A stretch of DNA of 64,000 nt from Kineosporia rhizophila (GTDB taxonomy: Bacteria; Actinomycetota; Actinomycetes; Actinomycetales; Kineosporiaceae). The stretch's first letter is position 1; every line of letters begins with the position of its first letter. The position numbers and the translations under genes were made by a program. The notes under the pieces were generated by a model, which saw only the letters and a program-made list of their open reading frames with translations, was not told where the DNA came from and searched no databases. Below are positions 7,768 through 15,743 of the stretch, piece by piece. The stretch covers positions 1 to 64,000 of the forward strand of contig NZ_JAJSOH010000013.1 of assembly GCF_021277265.1 (NCBI RefSeq), written 5' to 3'.

Positions 7768-8964
7768 GTGTTGGTCCAGAGTGTCGCCGGGGTGTCGACC
7801 GAGGCCCCCGGTCTTTCGCCGCGGCTGGTCCCGGCCGGGCAACCGGGGGTCCAGGCCGCCGCGGTGCTCGCGCTGGCCCGGGCGGTGCTGCTGTCCCGTC
7901 TGGCCGCCTCGGCGCTCTACGCCGCGACGGCCCTGCTGCTCAACGGCGTGGACGGCGACTCGGCCCAGCGCTACCTGCTGCCGTGCCTGATCATCGCCGT
8001 AGTCACCCTGGCCGAGTGCCACCTGTTGCGCCGGATGGCCTCCGGCCCGCCGCGCGTCGGTCTGGTGCTCGCCGACTCGGCCGTGGCCCTGGTGCTGTTC
8101 CTGGTCTGGACCGGTGACCCGGTCTACGTCCTGTTCCAGGTCGGGGCCGCCGCCCTGGCCGGGGCCCTGCTCGGCCTGCACGGCATCCCGTTGTGGGGTG
8201 GGCAGGCGGTGCAGGCCGCGGCCACCTGCTGGCTGGTCCTTTCCGACAAGGTCGCTCCCCCGCTGACCACCGTGGTTCTGGTGGCCGCGCCGGGCCTGAT
8301 CGTCGCGGCCGGGGCCTCCACCATCACCCTGACCCGGGTGCTGCAGGACCGCCTCAACCGCGACCTCGACCCGGCCCGGCCGATGCCCGAGCTCTACGCC
8401 CGGGTGCTGTCCACGCTACGCACCACCTCGCTCTCGTTCGCCCGCCGGCCCCGGGCCGGGCGCCTGGCCGACGAACTGGCGCGCACCCTGGCCCAGGACA
8501 CCTACGTGGCCCTGGAGCGGGCCGCCACCCCGATCGGCGGCATCCGCTTCGACTACGCGCACGAGGACTTCGCCGACCCGCTCGAGCAGCTCTGCCAGGA
8601 ATGGGCCGCCCAGGCCCGGGTCAGCCTGAACACCGACCTGCCGCCGGTCTGGCTGCGGGTACCGGTGCGCCACCAGCTGGCCCTGATCGTCGACGACGCG
8701 CTGAGCAACGTCGCCCACCACGCGCGGGCCACCCGGGCCCGGGTGGAACTGGCCGAACGGAGACACGTCGTGACGCTGACCATCAAGGACAACGGCCAGG
8801 GCTTCGACCTGCCGGACGACCCGGCGGTGCTGCGCGGCGGCGGCTACGACGGGATCTGCCGGATGATCACCCGCTCGTCCTACCTGGGCGCCGACCTGAC
8901 CATCATCACGGAGCCGCACTCGGGCACCGAGATCCGGGTGCGGATGAACGGGATGCCGTCATGA
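7768..8964 (+). CDS. Membrane histidine-kinase-like ATPase without visible phosphoacceptor His
   Basis: A 398-residue protein with four or five N-terminal membrane segments (about 30-190), a helical linker, and a C-terminal HATPase domain. The ATP-binding boxes are readable: N box ALSNVAHHARA with Asn314, G1 box DNGQGF at 341-346 and the glycine-rich GGGYDG lid at 357-362. Where NarL-type kinases have ELHDTLAQ, this protein has ELARTLAQ (236-243), so the phosphoacceptor His-Asp appears replaced by Ala-Arg. No response regulator adjoins it. The GTG start follows GGAGGGG at a good distance. Its stop overlaps the next start (ATGA), so the two genes are coupled. It may bind ATP for signalling without phosphotransfer. 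Confidence 0.8.
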   Translation: MLVQSVAGVSTEAPGLSPRLVPAGQPGVQAAAVLALARAVLLSRLAASALYAATALLLNGVDGDSAQRYLLPCLIIAVVTLAECHLLRRMASGPPRVGLVLADSAVALVLFLVWTGDPVYVLFQVGAAALAGALLGLHGIPLWGGQAVQAAATCWLVLSDKVAPPLTTVVLVAAPGLIVAAGASTITLTRVLQDRLNRDLDPARPMPELYARVLSTLRTTSLSFARRPRAGRLADELARTLAQDTYVALERAATPIGGIRFDYAHEDFADPLEQLCQEWAAQARVSLNTDLPPVWLRVPVRHQLALIVDDALSNVAHHARATRARVELAERRHVVTLTIKDNGQGFDLPDDPAVLRGGGYDGICRMITRSSYLGADLTIITEPHSGTEIRVRMNGMPS

Positions 8965-9824
8965 GCAAGAAGACCTTCAAGGCGGGGGCCCCGCTGGGCA
9001 AGTCGCTGACCTTCCTGCCCGGCGCCTGGCTCTGGCCCGCCGGACCGCCCATCTGGCAGATCACCACGCTCGGCGCCGCGGTCGCCCTGACCTCCGTAGC
9101 CGTGCCCACCCTGCCCACCGTGCTGCCGGACAAGCCCCCGCCGGTGGAGTCCCCCGTGGCGCAGGCCCCCACCCAGGACGACGAATCCGGCGCCCCGGAA
9201 GACGGCGGCGCTCCGGACGCAGTTCCTGGCAGCGACCCGACCTCCGTACCCACCGTCACCGGTGTGACGCCCTCAACCGAACCGAGCGAGACCCCCTCCG
9301 AGGCACCCAAGGAGACCAAGAACGTCTCCAAGCCCTCGAACTCGGGCTCCCCCGAGGCGAGCGACGAGCCCAACCCCACCGCGACCGACCCGGCGGCGAC
9401 CCAGCCGCCCACCGAGCCACAGCCGTCCTCCGAGCCCGAGGTTCCCGCGGCGCAGCCGATCACCGTGGCCGCGGCCGACAGCGCGAACCAGCGTTGGCTG
9501 GTCAGTGCCGTGGACTGCGCCACCTGTGTCTCCGGCAGCCGCATCATCGGCCTGGGGTTGCTCGCCACCCTGACCGTGCCGGTCGAGTCGGACACCGCCG
9601 GCACCCGGCAGCTGAGCATCGCCTACGAGTCCAAGCGCCAGCGCGACCTGTACGTAAGCGTGAACGGCGGCGCCGCGCAGAAGCTCACCGTGGAGGGCAC
9701 CGGCGGCTGGGAAACGCCCGGCTGGACCAGCGTCAGTGTCGACCTGCAACAGGGCAAGAACTCGATCAAGTTCCACAACCCGATCGGGCTGGCCCCCGAC
9801 CTCGACCAGATCAGCGTGAACTGA
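8961..9824 (+). CDS. Membrane-anchored protein with carbohydrate-binding-like C-terminal domain
   Basis: A 287-residue protein of unknown function. A short basic N terminus and one hydrophobic segment (about 31-48) suggest an uncleaved signal anchor. A long Pro/Ser/Thr/Glu-rich linker (about 50-165) then leads to a C-terminal beta-rich domain of about 110 residues. This tail, with RQLSIAYESKRQRDLYVSVNGGAAQKLTVEGTGGW and a final FHNPIGLAPDLDQISVN, resembles the jelly-roll of CBM6/CBM35 modules, which end in a Pro-xx-Asp-Leu-Asp-xx-xx-Val strand. The ATG overlaps the stop of the kinase-like gene upstream, so they are very likely made together. An extracytoplasmic sugar or cell-wall sensor partner is an inference. 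Confidence 0.75.
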   Translation: MSKKTFKAGAPLGKSLTFLPGAWLWPAGPPIWQITTLGAAVALTSVAVPTLPTVLPDKPPPVESPVAQAPTQDDESGAPEDGGAPDAVPGSDPTSVPTVTGVTPSTEPSETPSEAPKETKNVSKPSNSGSPEASDEPNPTATDPAATQPPTEPQPSSEPEVPAAQPITVAAADSANQRWLVSAVDCATCVSGSRIIGLGLLATLTVPVESDTAGTRQLSIAYESKRQRDLYVSVNGGAAQKLTVEGTGGWETPGWTSVSVDLQQGKNSIKFHNPIGLAPDLDQISVN

Positions 9825-9843
9825 TGCCGCTTCATATGCCGTT

Positions 9844-10595
9844 CTACACGCCCGGGTCCCAGCCGATCAGCCGCTCGTAGACCTGCCGGTCGCCCTCCAC
9901 CTTCAGGTCATCCAGCGGAACGCGGCCGTAGAAGAGCAGGACCAGGTCGCTGGCCGTGCCCCGGACGCTGACGTCCGGCTCCTCGTCGGTGGCGGGCGTG
10001 AAGCGGGCGATCCGCGCGCCGTCGGCGGAGAGCCACAGACGCCAGGAGCGGCCTTCCGTGGCGTGATGATCGACGACTGCGCTCTCGTGCGGCCAGGCGG
10101 CTGTGGTTGCGCAGCAGGTGAACAGGAACTCCTCGACGCCGTCAAGGGCCACCTCCGGCGGCAACGGCTGCACGGAACCCACAGTGAGCTGGGCGTCGTA
10201 GGTGTGCACGGCGATCTCCTGCAGCTGGTGGCGGGCCACGGCTGCGCAGGTGCGCGGCGACTGCGACCGCCTCCGCCACGTCCAGCACCCGCGATCCGGG
10301 CCGGCTTCCCGCAGCGCGTTCAGGAGTTCCTGGGTCGATGCGGCCAGCCAGGCCGTCAGAGCCTCGCGCTCACCCGGCGGGGCATCTTCCACCGTGATCT
10401 TGGCCGGGGCATCAGGCCCGGCTGCGACGGTGGCGGCCCAGGAACGCCGCCCCACGCCGATGTGCCGGCCAGATCGAGAAGAGTCCACTCGGGGCAGGTG
10501 GGCACCTGAACGTCGAGGCTGGGCGCGGCGGCGACCGTGGTGCGCAGGACGGTCGACCGCTCGTCGATCCGCCGCAGTAGCTCGGGTAACTCCAT
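9844..10595 (-). pseudogene. Mycothiol-dependent maleylpyruvate isomerase-family gene with single-base frameshift
   Basis: The first part from the ATG at 10595 reads MELPELLRRIDERSTVLRTT and continues to CPEWTLLDLAG, the standard N terminus of the DinB-like mycothiol-dependent family. The remainder, beginning HIGVGRRSWAAT and containing VARHQLQEIAVHTYDAQ, lies in another frame and runs to a TAG at 9844. The break is at 10459-10470, where GGCCGGCACATC would restore LAGHIGVG if one C were added. The rejoined product would be 250 residues, normal for the family, and includes a His-xx-xx-Glu-xx-xx-His metal motif. No other damage is seen, so this may be a recent mutation or a base-call error. Confidence 0.8.
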
Positions 10596-10607
10596 CGGGG
10601 CTGTCTA

Positions 10608-11867
10608 TCACCGGGCTTCGAGGACCGGCGAACCATTTTCGTCCTTCACCGCCGGGGCGGGTCGCTGGGTCAGCACCCCGGCCGCCAGCACCACCACGAG
10701 CCCGGCCACCGGCACCACCAGCAGGCCCACCCGCAGGCTGGTGGCGTCGGCGATCGACCCGACCACCGGCGGCGACAGCAGGAACCCCATCCGCATCAGC
10801 CAGGAGACCAGGGTGAGCCCGGTACCGGGCTTCAGGCCCGGCAGTTCGTCGGCCTCGTGCATCGCGGCGGGCACCAGCGTGGCCACGCCCAGACCGGCCG
10901 CGGCGAAACCCAGGATGGTCATCGGCACGTTGGGTACGGCCAGGGCCAGGCCCATCCCGGCGGCCACCAGCAGTCCCCCGGCCCGGGCGATCGTGCGCTG
11001 GCCGAACCGGTCGACCAGGCGATCGCCGATGGTTCGGCCGAAGAACTGGGCCCCCACCATGGCGATGTAGCCCGAGGCCGCCAGCGCCTCCGGTGTGCCC
11101 AGATCGGCCGTGAGATACACCGCGGCCCAGGAGTTCCCCGCGTCTTCCACCAGCGTGCCGGCCGTGGCGACCAGGACCAGCGCGGCCACGATCAAAAGGG
11201 TGCGGGTCCTCAGGGCGCTCCCGGCCCGGCCCGCAGGTGCTGCCTCGGCGACGGCCGGCTCCACGTCCGGGCCGGGCAGGCAGTAGCGCAGGGCCACCAG
11301 CGAGACCACGGCGAAAAGGACCCCCGACAGCGCCAGATGGAGGCCGATGGGCAACCCCACGGCCAGGGCCCCGGCCGCCATCGCGCCACCCGTGACCGCG
11401 CCGATCGACCAGGTGGCGTGGAAGGAGTTGATGATCGAGCGCCCGTAGCGGCGCTGCACCCGCAGCCCGTGGGCGTTCTGGGCCACGTCGGTGATGGCGT
11501 CGAAGCCGCCGGCCGCGAACAGGGCCAGGGCGAAGAGGACGGCCGTCGGGGACAGACCGGCGACCAGCACCCCGACAGCGGTCAGGAGTGTGGTGAGCAC
11601 CGCGGCCCGGGCCGAGCCCAGCCGGCGGACCGCCACCCCGGCCGCGGTGCCGGCCACCAGGGCACCCATCGGGAAGGCGGCGACCGAGAGGCCGTAGACC
11701 GCGTTGCTCATCCCCAGATCGGCCTTGATCTGCGGGTAGCGGGGAATCAGGTTGGCGAAAAGGGCGCCGTTGGTGAAGAACAGCGCCGCCACGGCGACCC
11801 GGGCCCGACGCTCGGGCGCCCCGGGCGCCTGCGGTGTCTCCGCCCGGACGTGCGAACCGGAGGTCAT
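10608..11867 (-). CDS. MFS transporter
   Basis: A 419-residue major facilitator protein with twelve predicted membrane helices. Helix 1 begins AALFFTNGALFANLIPRYPQIKADLG, followed by the cytoplasmic loop VRRLGSARA between helices 2 and 3. A longer middle loop of about 40 residues follows helix 6. The form resembles the YbjJ/inner-membrane drug or sugar efflux group, but cargo is not determinable. I chose the ATG at 11867 because it mirrors exactly the ATG of the divergent acetyltransferase inside a perfect inverted repeat, with a TACAGT hexamer 7 nt upstream, suggesting a leaderless transcript. It is probably controlled by the TetR protein encoded at 12496-13056. Confidence 0.88.
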   Translation of the reverse strand: MTSGSHVRAETPQAPGAPERRARVAVAALFFTNGALFANLIPRYPQIKADLGMSNAVYGLSVAAFPMGALVAGTAAGVAVRRLGSARAAVLTTLLTAVGVLVAGLSPTAVLFALALFAAGGFDAITDVAQNAHGLRVQRRYGRSIINSFHATWSIGAVTGGAMAAGALAVGLPIGLHLALSGVLFAVVSLVALRYCLPGPDVEPAVAEAAPAGRAGSALRTRTLLIVAALVLVATAGTLVEDAGNSWAAVYLTADLGTPEALAASGYIAMVGAQFFGRTIGDRLVDRFGQRTIARAGGLLVAAGMGLALAVPNVPMTILGFAAAGLGVATLVPAAMHEADELPGLKPGTGLTLVSWLMRMGFLLSPPVVGSIADATSLRVGLLVVPVAGLVVVLAAGVLTQRPAPAVKDENGSPVLEAR

Positions 11868-11920
11868 GCGTACGACTGTACACAACCGTCCAGTAGTTGG
11901 GTACAGTCGTACGCATGACC
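11862..11920. promoter_or_regulatory. Perfect 20 bp inverted repeat holding two divergent leaderless starts
   Basis: GGTCATGCGTACGACTGTAC at 11862-11881 is repeated perfectly in inverse at 11901-11920, with a 19 bp spacer. The arms contain the start codons of both divergent genes (ATG at 11867 on minus and 11915 on plus) and, 7 nt before each, a TACAGT -10-like hexamer. Each arm also holds the smaller imperfect dyad GTAC-GACT-GTAC, which resembles TetR-type half operators. The element therefore looks like a bidirectional leaderless promoter and operator in one, with the TetR of the right-hand operon as the obvious ligand. Confidence 0.75.
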
Positions 11921-12496
11921 GACTACTTCGCCGGTGACCCGCGGACCAACCGCGAGCGCATGCTGGCCGGGGACCTGTACATCGCCGACGACCCGGAGAG
12001 CGAGCGCATCTACCGTCGCGCCCAGCTGCTGCTGGAGGAGTACCGGCTGCAGTCGGTGCGGGGCGAGGACGAGGCCGCCCGGCAGACCCTGGCCGACGTG
12101 CTGGGCACGGTCGGCGAGGGCGCGGCGATCCGCCCACCGCTGTTCGTCGACTACGGCGAGAACCTGCACGTGGGTGCGCGCACGTTCGTCAACATGAACC
12201 TGACCGCGCTGGACGTGGCCGAGATCCGGATCGGTGAGGACTGCCAGATCGGCCCCAACGTCCAGTTGCTCACGCCCACCCACCCGGTGGAGCCCCGGCC
12301 GCGCCGGGACAAGCTGGAGGCGGCCCGGCCGATCACGATCGGCGACAACGTCTGGCTGGGCGGCGGGGTGATCGTCTGCCCCGGGGTGACGATCGGCGAC
12401 AACTCGGTGATCGGCGCCGGAGCGGTGGTGACGCGCGACATCCCGGCGAACGTGGTGGCGGTCGGGAATCCGGCCCGGGTGGTGCGTTCCGTCTGA
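11915..12496 (+). CDS. Sugar O-acetyltransferase (maltose/galactoside acetyltransferase type)
   Basis: A 193-residue acetyl-CoA-dependent O-acetyltransferase of the left-handed beta-helix family. The N-terminal Mac domain (NRERMLAGDLYIADDPE, helix pair up to about 60) is followed by hexapeptide repeats, including VDYGENLHVGARTFVNMNLTALDVAEIRIGEDCQIGPNVQLLTPTHPV with the catalytic His, and IGDNSVIGAGAVVTRDIPANVVAVGNPARVV at the C terminus. The family acetylates maltose, galactosides or similar acceptors. A TTG 18 bp upstream is possible, but the ATG is preferred for its symmetry with the divergent gene. The TetR gene follows with a TGATG overlap, so both form one operon. Confidence 0.9.
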   Translation: MTDYFAGDPRTNRERMLAGDLYIADDPESERIYRRAQLLLEEYRLQSVRGEDEAARQTLADVLGTVGEGAAIRPPLFVDYGENLHVGARTFVNMNLTALDVAEIRIGEDCQIGPNVQLLTPTHPVEPRPRRDKLEAARPITIGDNVWLGGGVIVCPGVTIGDNSVIGAGAVVTRDIPANVVAVGNPARVVRSV

Positions 12497-13056
12497 TGGC
12501 CCGGCGCTTCGACCCTGAGCGGAGGGACCGGATCATCGACGCCTGCCTGGACGTGATTGCGGAGTCGGGGGTGGCGGGCACGTCGCACCGCCGGGTGGCG
12601 GCCGCCGCCGACGTGCCCCTGGGCTCGATGACGTACCACTTCGCGGGCATGGACGAACTGCTGCGCGAGGCCTTCACCCGGTTCGCCCAGGAGATCAGCA
12701 ACCGATTCGAGGCCCGGATGGCGACGGTGCCGGACCTGGAGGGAGCCCGGCGGGCTGCGGTGGAGCTGATCACCCAGGACACGCTGCAGAACCAGAGGGA
12801 GCTGGTGCTGACCCAGGAGCTGTACACGCTGGCGGCCCGGGAACCGGCCTTCCGCACCATCACCAACGCCTGGATGGCGCGCAGCCGGGCTGCTCTGGAA
12901 CGCCACTTCGACCCGCTGACCGCCCGCCTGCTGGACGCGCTGAACGAGGGACTCACCCTGCACCGCGCCCTGGACACCGAGCCGCACGACACGGCCGCGG
13001 TGGTCGAGGCGGTCGCCCGGATCACCCGCCCCGCCCCACCACCTCAGGACGCCTGA
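12496..13056 (+). CDS. TetR-family transcriptional regulator
   Basis: A 186-residue TetR protein. The DNA-binding domain occupies residues 5-50 (RRDRIIDACLDVIAESGVAGTSHRRVAAAADVPLGSMTYHFAGMDELL), with the recognition helix VPLGSMTYHF. The ligand domain is helical. Its ATG overlaps the acetyltransferase stop by one base, making it the second gene of that operon, and the operon start contains a large inverted repeat suited to TetR dimers. It is therefore predicted to control itself, the acetyltransferase and the divergent MFS gene. The 3' end overlaps the convergent 13044-14246 gene by 13 bp. Confidence 0.9.
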   Translation: MARRFDPERRDRIIDACLDVIAESGVAGTSHRRVAAAADVPLGSMTYHFAGMDELLREAFTRFAQEISNRFEARMATVPDLEGARRAAVELITQDTLQNQRELVLTQELYTLAAREPAFRTITNAWMARSRAALERHFDPLTARLLDALNEGLTLHRALDTEPHDTAAVVEAVARITRPAPPPQDA

Positions 13057-14246
13057 ACCTGCCCCGGCTCCCACCAGCGCAGGACCCGGGTGCCCGAGAG
13101 CGTGAGCCACTTGGACGGCTCGCCCTCGGGAACGTCGACGTCGAACCAGACCTGCCCCTGGAAAGGTTCGGCCTGCAGCCAGGTGCCGTCGGGTTGGCGG
13201 GCCTGCCGGATCAGCTCGACCGCCTCGGCGATGCGCGGGTCGGGCGGGACGCCGTCGTGCAGGGCGGCCTCCCGAAAGTAATCCGCAGCGTTCAGTGCGC
13301 TGTAGAACCAGCGGAACGGGTAAGTGAAATGCCCGACCCAGGGACCTGGCGACTCACCGGTCGAGAGCCGGTACAGCAGGCGCCGTTTCAGCAGGTACTC
13401 TTCGCCGGCCCGGCGAGCGGCCCGCAGCTCGGCTGAGCCTGCACCGGTGGCCTGCTCGTAGGACAGGATGCCCTTGAGCACGTTGAGCGTGGAGTGGAAC
13501 GAAGCGCGGGTGGAGCCTTCCACCCACATGCAGTTCCAGCCGCCCTCGGCCATCTGGTGCTCGACGAGCCAGCGCGCGATGCCGCCCACCTCCGCGCCCA
13601 GCCAGGCCCCGTTGGCCAGCGTGAACGCGTTGATGCAGCAGTCGACCTCGCCGTCCCAGTACGGTAGGTCGTCGTATTCCCAGCGGCAGCCCGCGGCCAG
13701 CTTCTCGGCGGTGCCGGCCAGTGCCGCGGCGTCGGCACCCCACTCGCGCAGGGTGTTCAGCGACCAGGTGGTGGCCGTCCAGGGCTGCCCCTCTTCCGGC
13801 GGCCCCAGCTCTTCGGTCGGCTCCAGCTCCCCGGTCGGCTCCAGCTCCGCCGGCCGGACCAGATCTCCCGCCGCCACTGCTTCTCCCGCCGCCGTCGGAT
13901 CTCCCACCGACGCTGGCTCTGCTTCTCCCGCCGACGCCCGCTCTTTCACCGACGCTGACTCTGCTTCTCCCACCGACGCTGGCTCCCCCACCCCCGTCGG
14001 CTCTTTCGGGAAGTAGGCCCCGCCCGCCCACTGGCCGTCCGGATCCTGCAGCGAGATCAGCCTGGCCCCGAATCCCTCCCGGGCCACCCGCGCCCGGGTG
14101 GCCTGCCAGACCTCGGGCGGCTCGTCGGCCAGGTCCCGCTCGACCTGCCAGCGCAGCGCCGGGTCGGAGTCGATCAGCCACTTCAGCACTCCGGCCGAAA
14201 GCTCAGCCGGCAGCCCCGCACCTGGAACGTCCCCCTCGTTCACCAT
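13044..14246 (-). CDS. Squalene-cyclase-like alpha/alpha barrel protein with repetitive insert
   Basis: A 400-residue protein of unconfirmed function. It has repeated helices with motifs such as DPDGQWAGGAYFP, TWSLNTLREWG, MAEGGWNCMW, FHSTLNVLKGILSYEQ and RQPDGTWLQ, which resemble the QW-like repeats of the prenyltransferase/squalene-oxidase repeat fold. The acidic DxDD signature of true class II terpene cyclases is not seen, so enzymatic cyclisation is not claimed. Between YFP (78-80) and QPWTATTWSL (154-163) lies a 70-residue Ala/Glu/Ser/Pro-rich insert of imperfect repeats that looks unstructured. I prefer the ATG at 14246 to an upstream in-frame start at 14312. The gene stands alone. Confidence 0.75.
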   Translation of the reverse strand: MVNEGDVPGAGLPAELSAGVLKWLIDSDPALRWQVERDLADEPPEVWQATRARVAREGFGARLISLQDPDGQWAGGAYFPKEPTGVGEPASVGEAESASVKERASAGEAEPASVGDPTAAGEAVAAGDLVRPAELEPTGELEPTEELGPPEEGQPWTATTWSLNTLREWGADAAALAGTAEKLAAGCRWEYDDLPYWDGEVDCCINAFTLANGAWLGAEVGGIARWLVEHQMAEGGWNCMWVEGSTRASFHSTLNVLKGILSYEQATGAGSAELRAARRAGEEYLLKRRLLYRLSTGESPGPWVGHFTYPFRWFYSALNAADYFREAALHDGVPPDPRIAEAVELIRQARQPDGTWLQAEPFQGQVWFDVDVPEGEPSKWLTLSGTRVLRWWEPGQVQAS

Positions 14247-14373
14247 GCCGCCGAGAGTACTGACCACCACCGACAACCATAGGCGATCGGCGAGCAGGAA
14301 CCGGCGATTCACTGCTGCTGTATCGGGCGTTTCACCGGGCGCCGCGCGGCCCGGATTCCTCTAGCCTGACCAG

Positions 14374-14709
14374 ATGCTGATCCAGCAGGTTCAGGTGGCG
14401 GTCGTGCCCGGGCGCCAGACCGCCTTCGAGACCGCGTTGCTCGACGTGCGCCGACGGGCCTTCGCCGCCCCCGGCTTCCGCCGCTTCGACGTGGCCCAGG
14501 GCGCCGACCAGCCCTCGCAGTACCAGATCCAGGTGTTCTGGGAGACCGCCGAGGAGCTGGGCGACTTCGTCGCCTCGGACGGTTTCGACCAGGCCTGGGC
14601 GCCGGTGCGCCCCTACCTGACCCGGCCGCTGCTGATCGACGTGTTCGTCGAGCGCCCGAGCCTCGACCTGCAGGGCCCCGGCGTGCTCAGCGACATCCTC
14701 ATGCGCTGA
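14374..14709 (+). CDS. Antibiotic-biosynthesis-monooxygenase-like (ABM) domain protein
   Basis: A 111-residue protein with the ferredoxin-like ABM fold. It starts with a strand (MLIQQVQVAVVPGRQTAFETALLDVRRRAFAAPGFRRFDVAQG), a helix and a second strand, then YQIQVFWETAEELGDFVASDGFDQAW, which matches the segment before the closing helix of the family. ABM proteins are small cofactor-free oxygenases, haem oxygenases or stress proteins; nothing here decides which. Unusually, 20 residues follow the domain. The gene converges on the VOC gene with an 11 bp overlap at the 3' ends. Confidence 0.7.
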   Translation: MLIQQVQVAVVPGRQTAFETALLDVRRRAFAAPGFRRFDVAQGADQPSQYQIQVFWETAEELGDFVASDGFDQAWAPVRPYLTRPLLIDVFVERPSLDLQGPGVLSDILMR

Positions 14710-15091
14710 GGCCGCGCTCGGCGTCGCTGCGCAGCACGCAGAACTCGTTGCCCTCCGGGTCGCCCATCACCACCCAGCCCGCACCGTCCTCGGTGCGCTG
14801 GTCGGACACCACCGTCGCGCCCACCGTGAGCAGGTGCGCCACCTCCTCGTCGCGGGTGCGCTCCAGCGGTGTCATGCACATGTGCAGCCGGTTCTTCACG
14901 GTCTTGCCCTCGGGCACCGAGGCGAACAGCAGGCCCGGCCCGCCGCCCGGCGGGACCAGGAGGAGCTCGGTGTCGCCCGGCACGTTCGGGTCGGCCGGGT
15001 CGTCGCCGTAACCCGTGAGCTCCCGCCAGAACGTGGCCACCGCCCAGACGTCGGCACAGTCGAACGTGGTGTGCTGCACTCGAGAAGTCAT
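14699..15091 (-). CDS. VOC-family (glyoxalase/bleomycin-resistance-like) protein
   Basis: A 130-residue protein made of two beta-alpha-beta-beta-beta modules. The first starts VQHTTFDCADVWAVATFWRELTGY and the second starts RLHMCMTPLERTRDEEVAHLLTVGATVVSDQ. It ends with the family's WVVMGDPEGNEFCVLR signature, whose Glu is a common metal ligand or equivalent. Members include dioxygenases, isomerases and antibiotic-binding proteins, and actinobacteria carry many of unknown substrate. The start ATG is 107 bp from the divergent TetR gene at 15198, but no clear shared operator was seen. Confidence 0.85.
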   Translation of the reverse strand: MTSRVQHTTFDCADVWAVATFWRELTGYGDDPADPNVPGDTELLLVPPGGGPGLLFASVPEGKTVKNRLHMCMTPLERTRDEEVAHLLTVGATVVSDQRTEDGAGWVVMGDPEGNEFCVLRSDAERGLSA

Positions 15092-15197
15092 GGGCCCCTG
15101 CCTACCAGGTCGTGGCCGGGTTCGTCGTCTGCTTTACCGAGGCCCTACGCTGTGAAGCGGAACAACCCTCCAGTAACGATCGTGGCAGGAGTACCGC

Positions 15198-15743
15198 ATG
15201 CGCGCCGACGCCCAGCGCAACGTCGGGCAGTTGCTCGAGGCCGCCAAGGCGGTGTTCGCCGAGTCCGGTGTGGACGCCCCGGTGCGCGAGATCGCGGCCC
15301 GGGCCGGGGTCGGGGTCGGCACCCTGTACCGGCACTTCCCGCAGCGCTCGGACCTGATCACCGCCGTGTTCAAGAGCGAGGTCGACGCGGCCGCGGCCGA
15401 GGCCCCGCGGCTGAGCGCCGAGCACGAGCCGATCGAGGCGCTGCTGCAGTGGCTCATGCGTTTCACCGGCTTCATCGCGACCAAGGGCGGCCTGGCCGCG
15501 GCCCTGCACTCCGGCGACCCGGCCTACGAGCCCCTGCCGCGCTACTTCGAGGCCAACTTCGGCCCGGTGGTGCACTCGCTGCTGGAGGCCGCCGAGGCCA
15601 CCGGCCAGATCCGGGCCGGCGCCGTGGAGCCGGTCGACCTGCTGCGGGCGGTGGCCAACCTGTCGCTGGCCGGCGACGAGGAGCACACCCGGCGGATGGT
15701 GCGGTTGCTGATCGACGGGCTGCGGTTCAGTTCCGCTCGCTGA
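15198..15743 (+). CDS. TetR-family regulator (SbtR-like C-terminal domain)
   Basis: A 181-residue regulator with the domain order HTH (5-52, RNVGQLLEAAKAVFAESGVDAPVREIAARAGVGVGTLYRHFPQRSDLI) and a helical C-terminal domain (WLMRFTGFIATKGGLAAAL and following), which resembles the SbtR-type tetracyclin-repressor C-terminal family. The GVGVGTLYRHF recognition helix is textbook. It is divergent from the VOC gene at 14699-15091, which may be its target. The 3' end overlaps the convergent serine hydrolase gene by 17 bp. Confidence 0.9.
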   Translation: MRADAQRNVGQLLEAAKAVFAESGVDAPVREIAARAGVGVGTLYRHFPQRSDLITAVFKSEVDAAAAEAPRLSAEHEPIEALLQWLMRFTGFIATKGGLAAALHSGDPAYEPLPRYFEANFGPVVHSLLEAAEATGQIRAGAVEPVDLLRAVANLSLAGDEEHTRRMVRLLIDGLRFSSAR

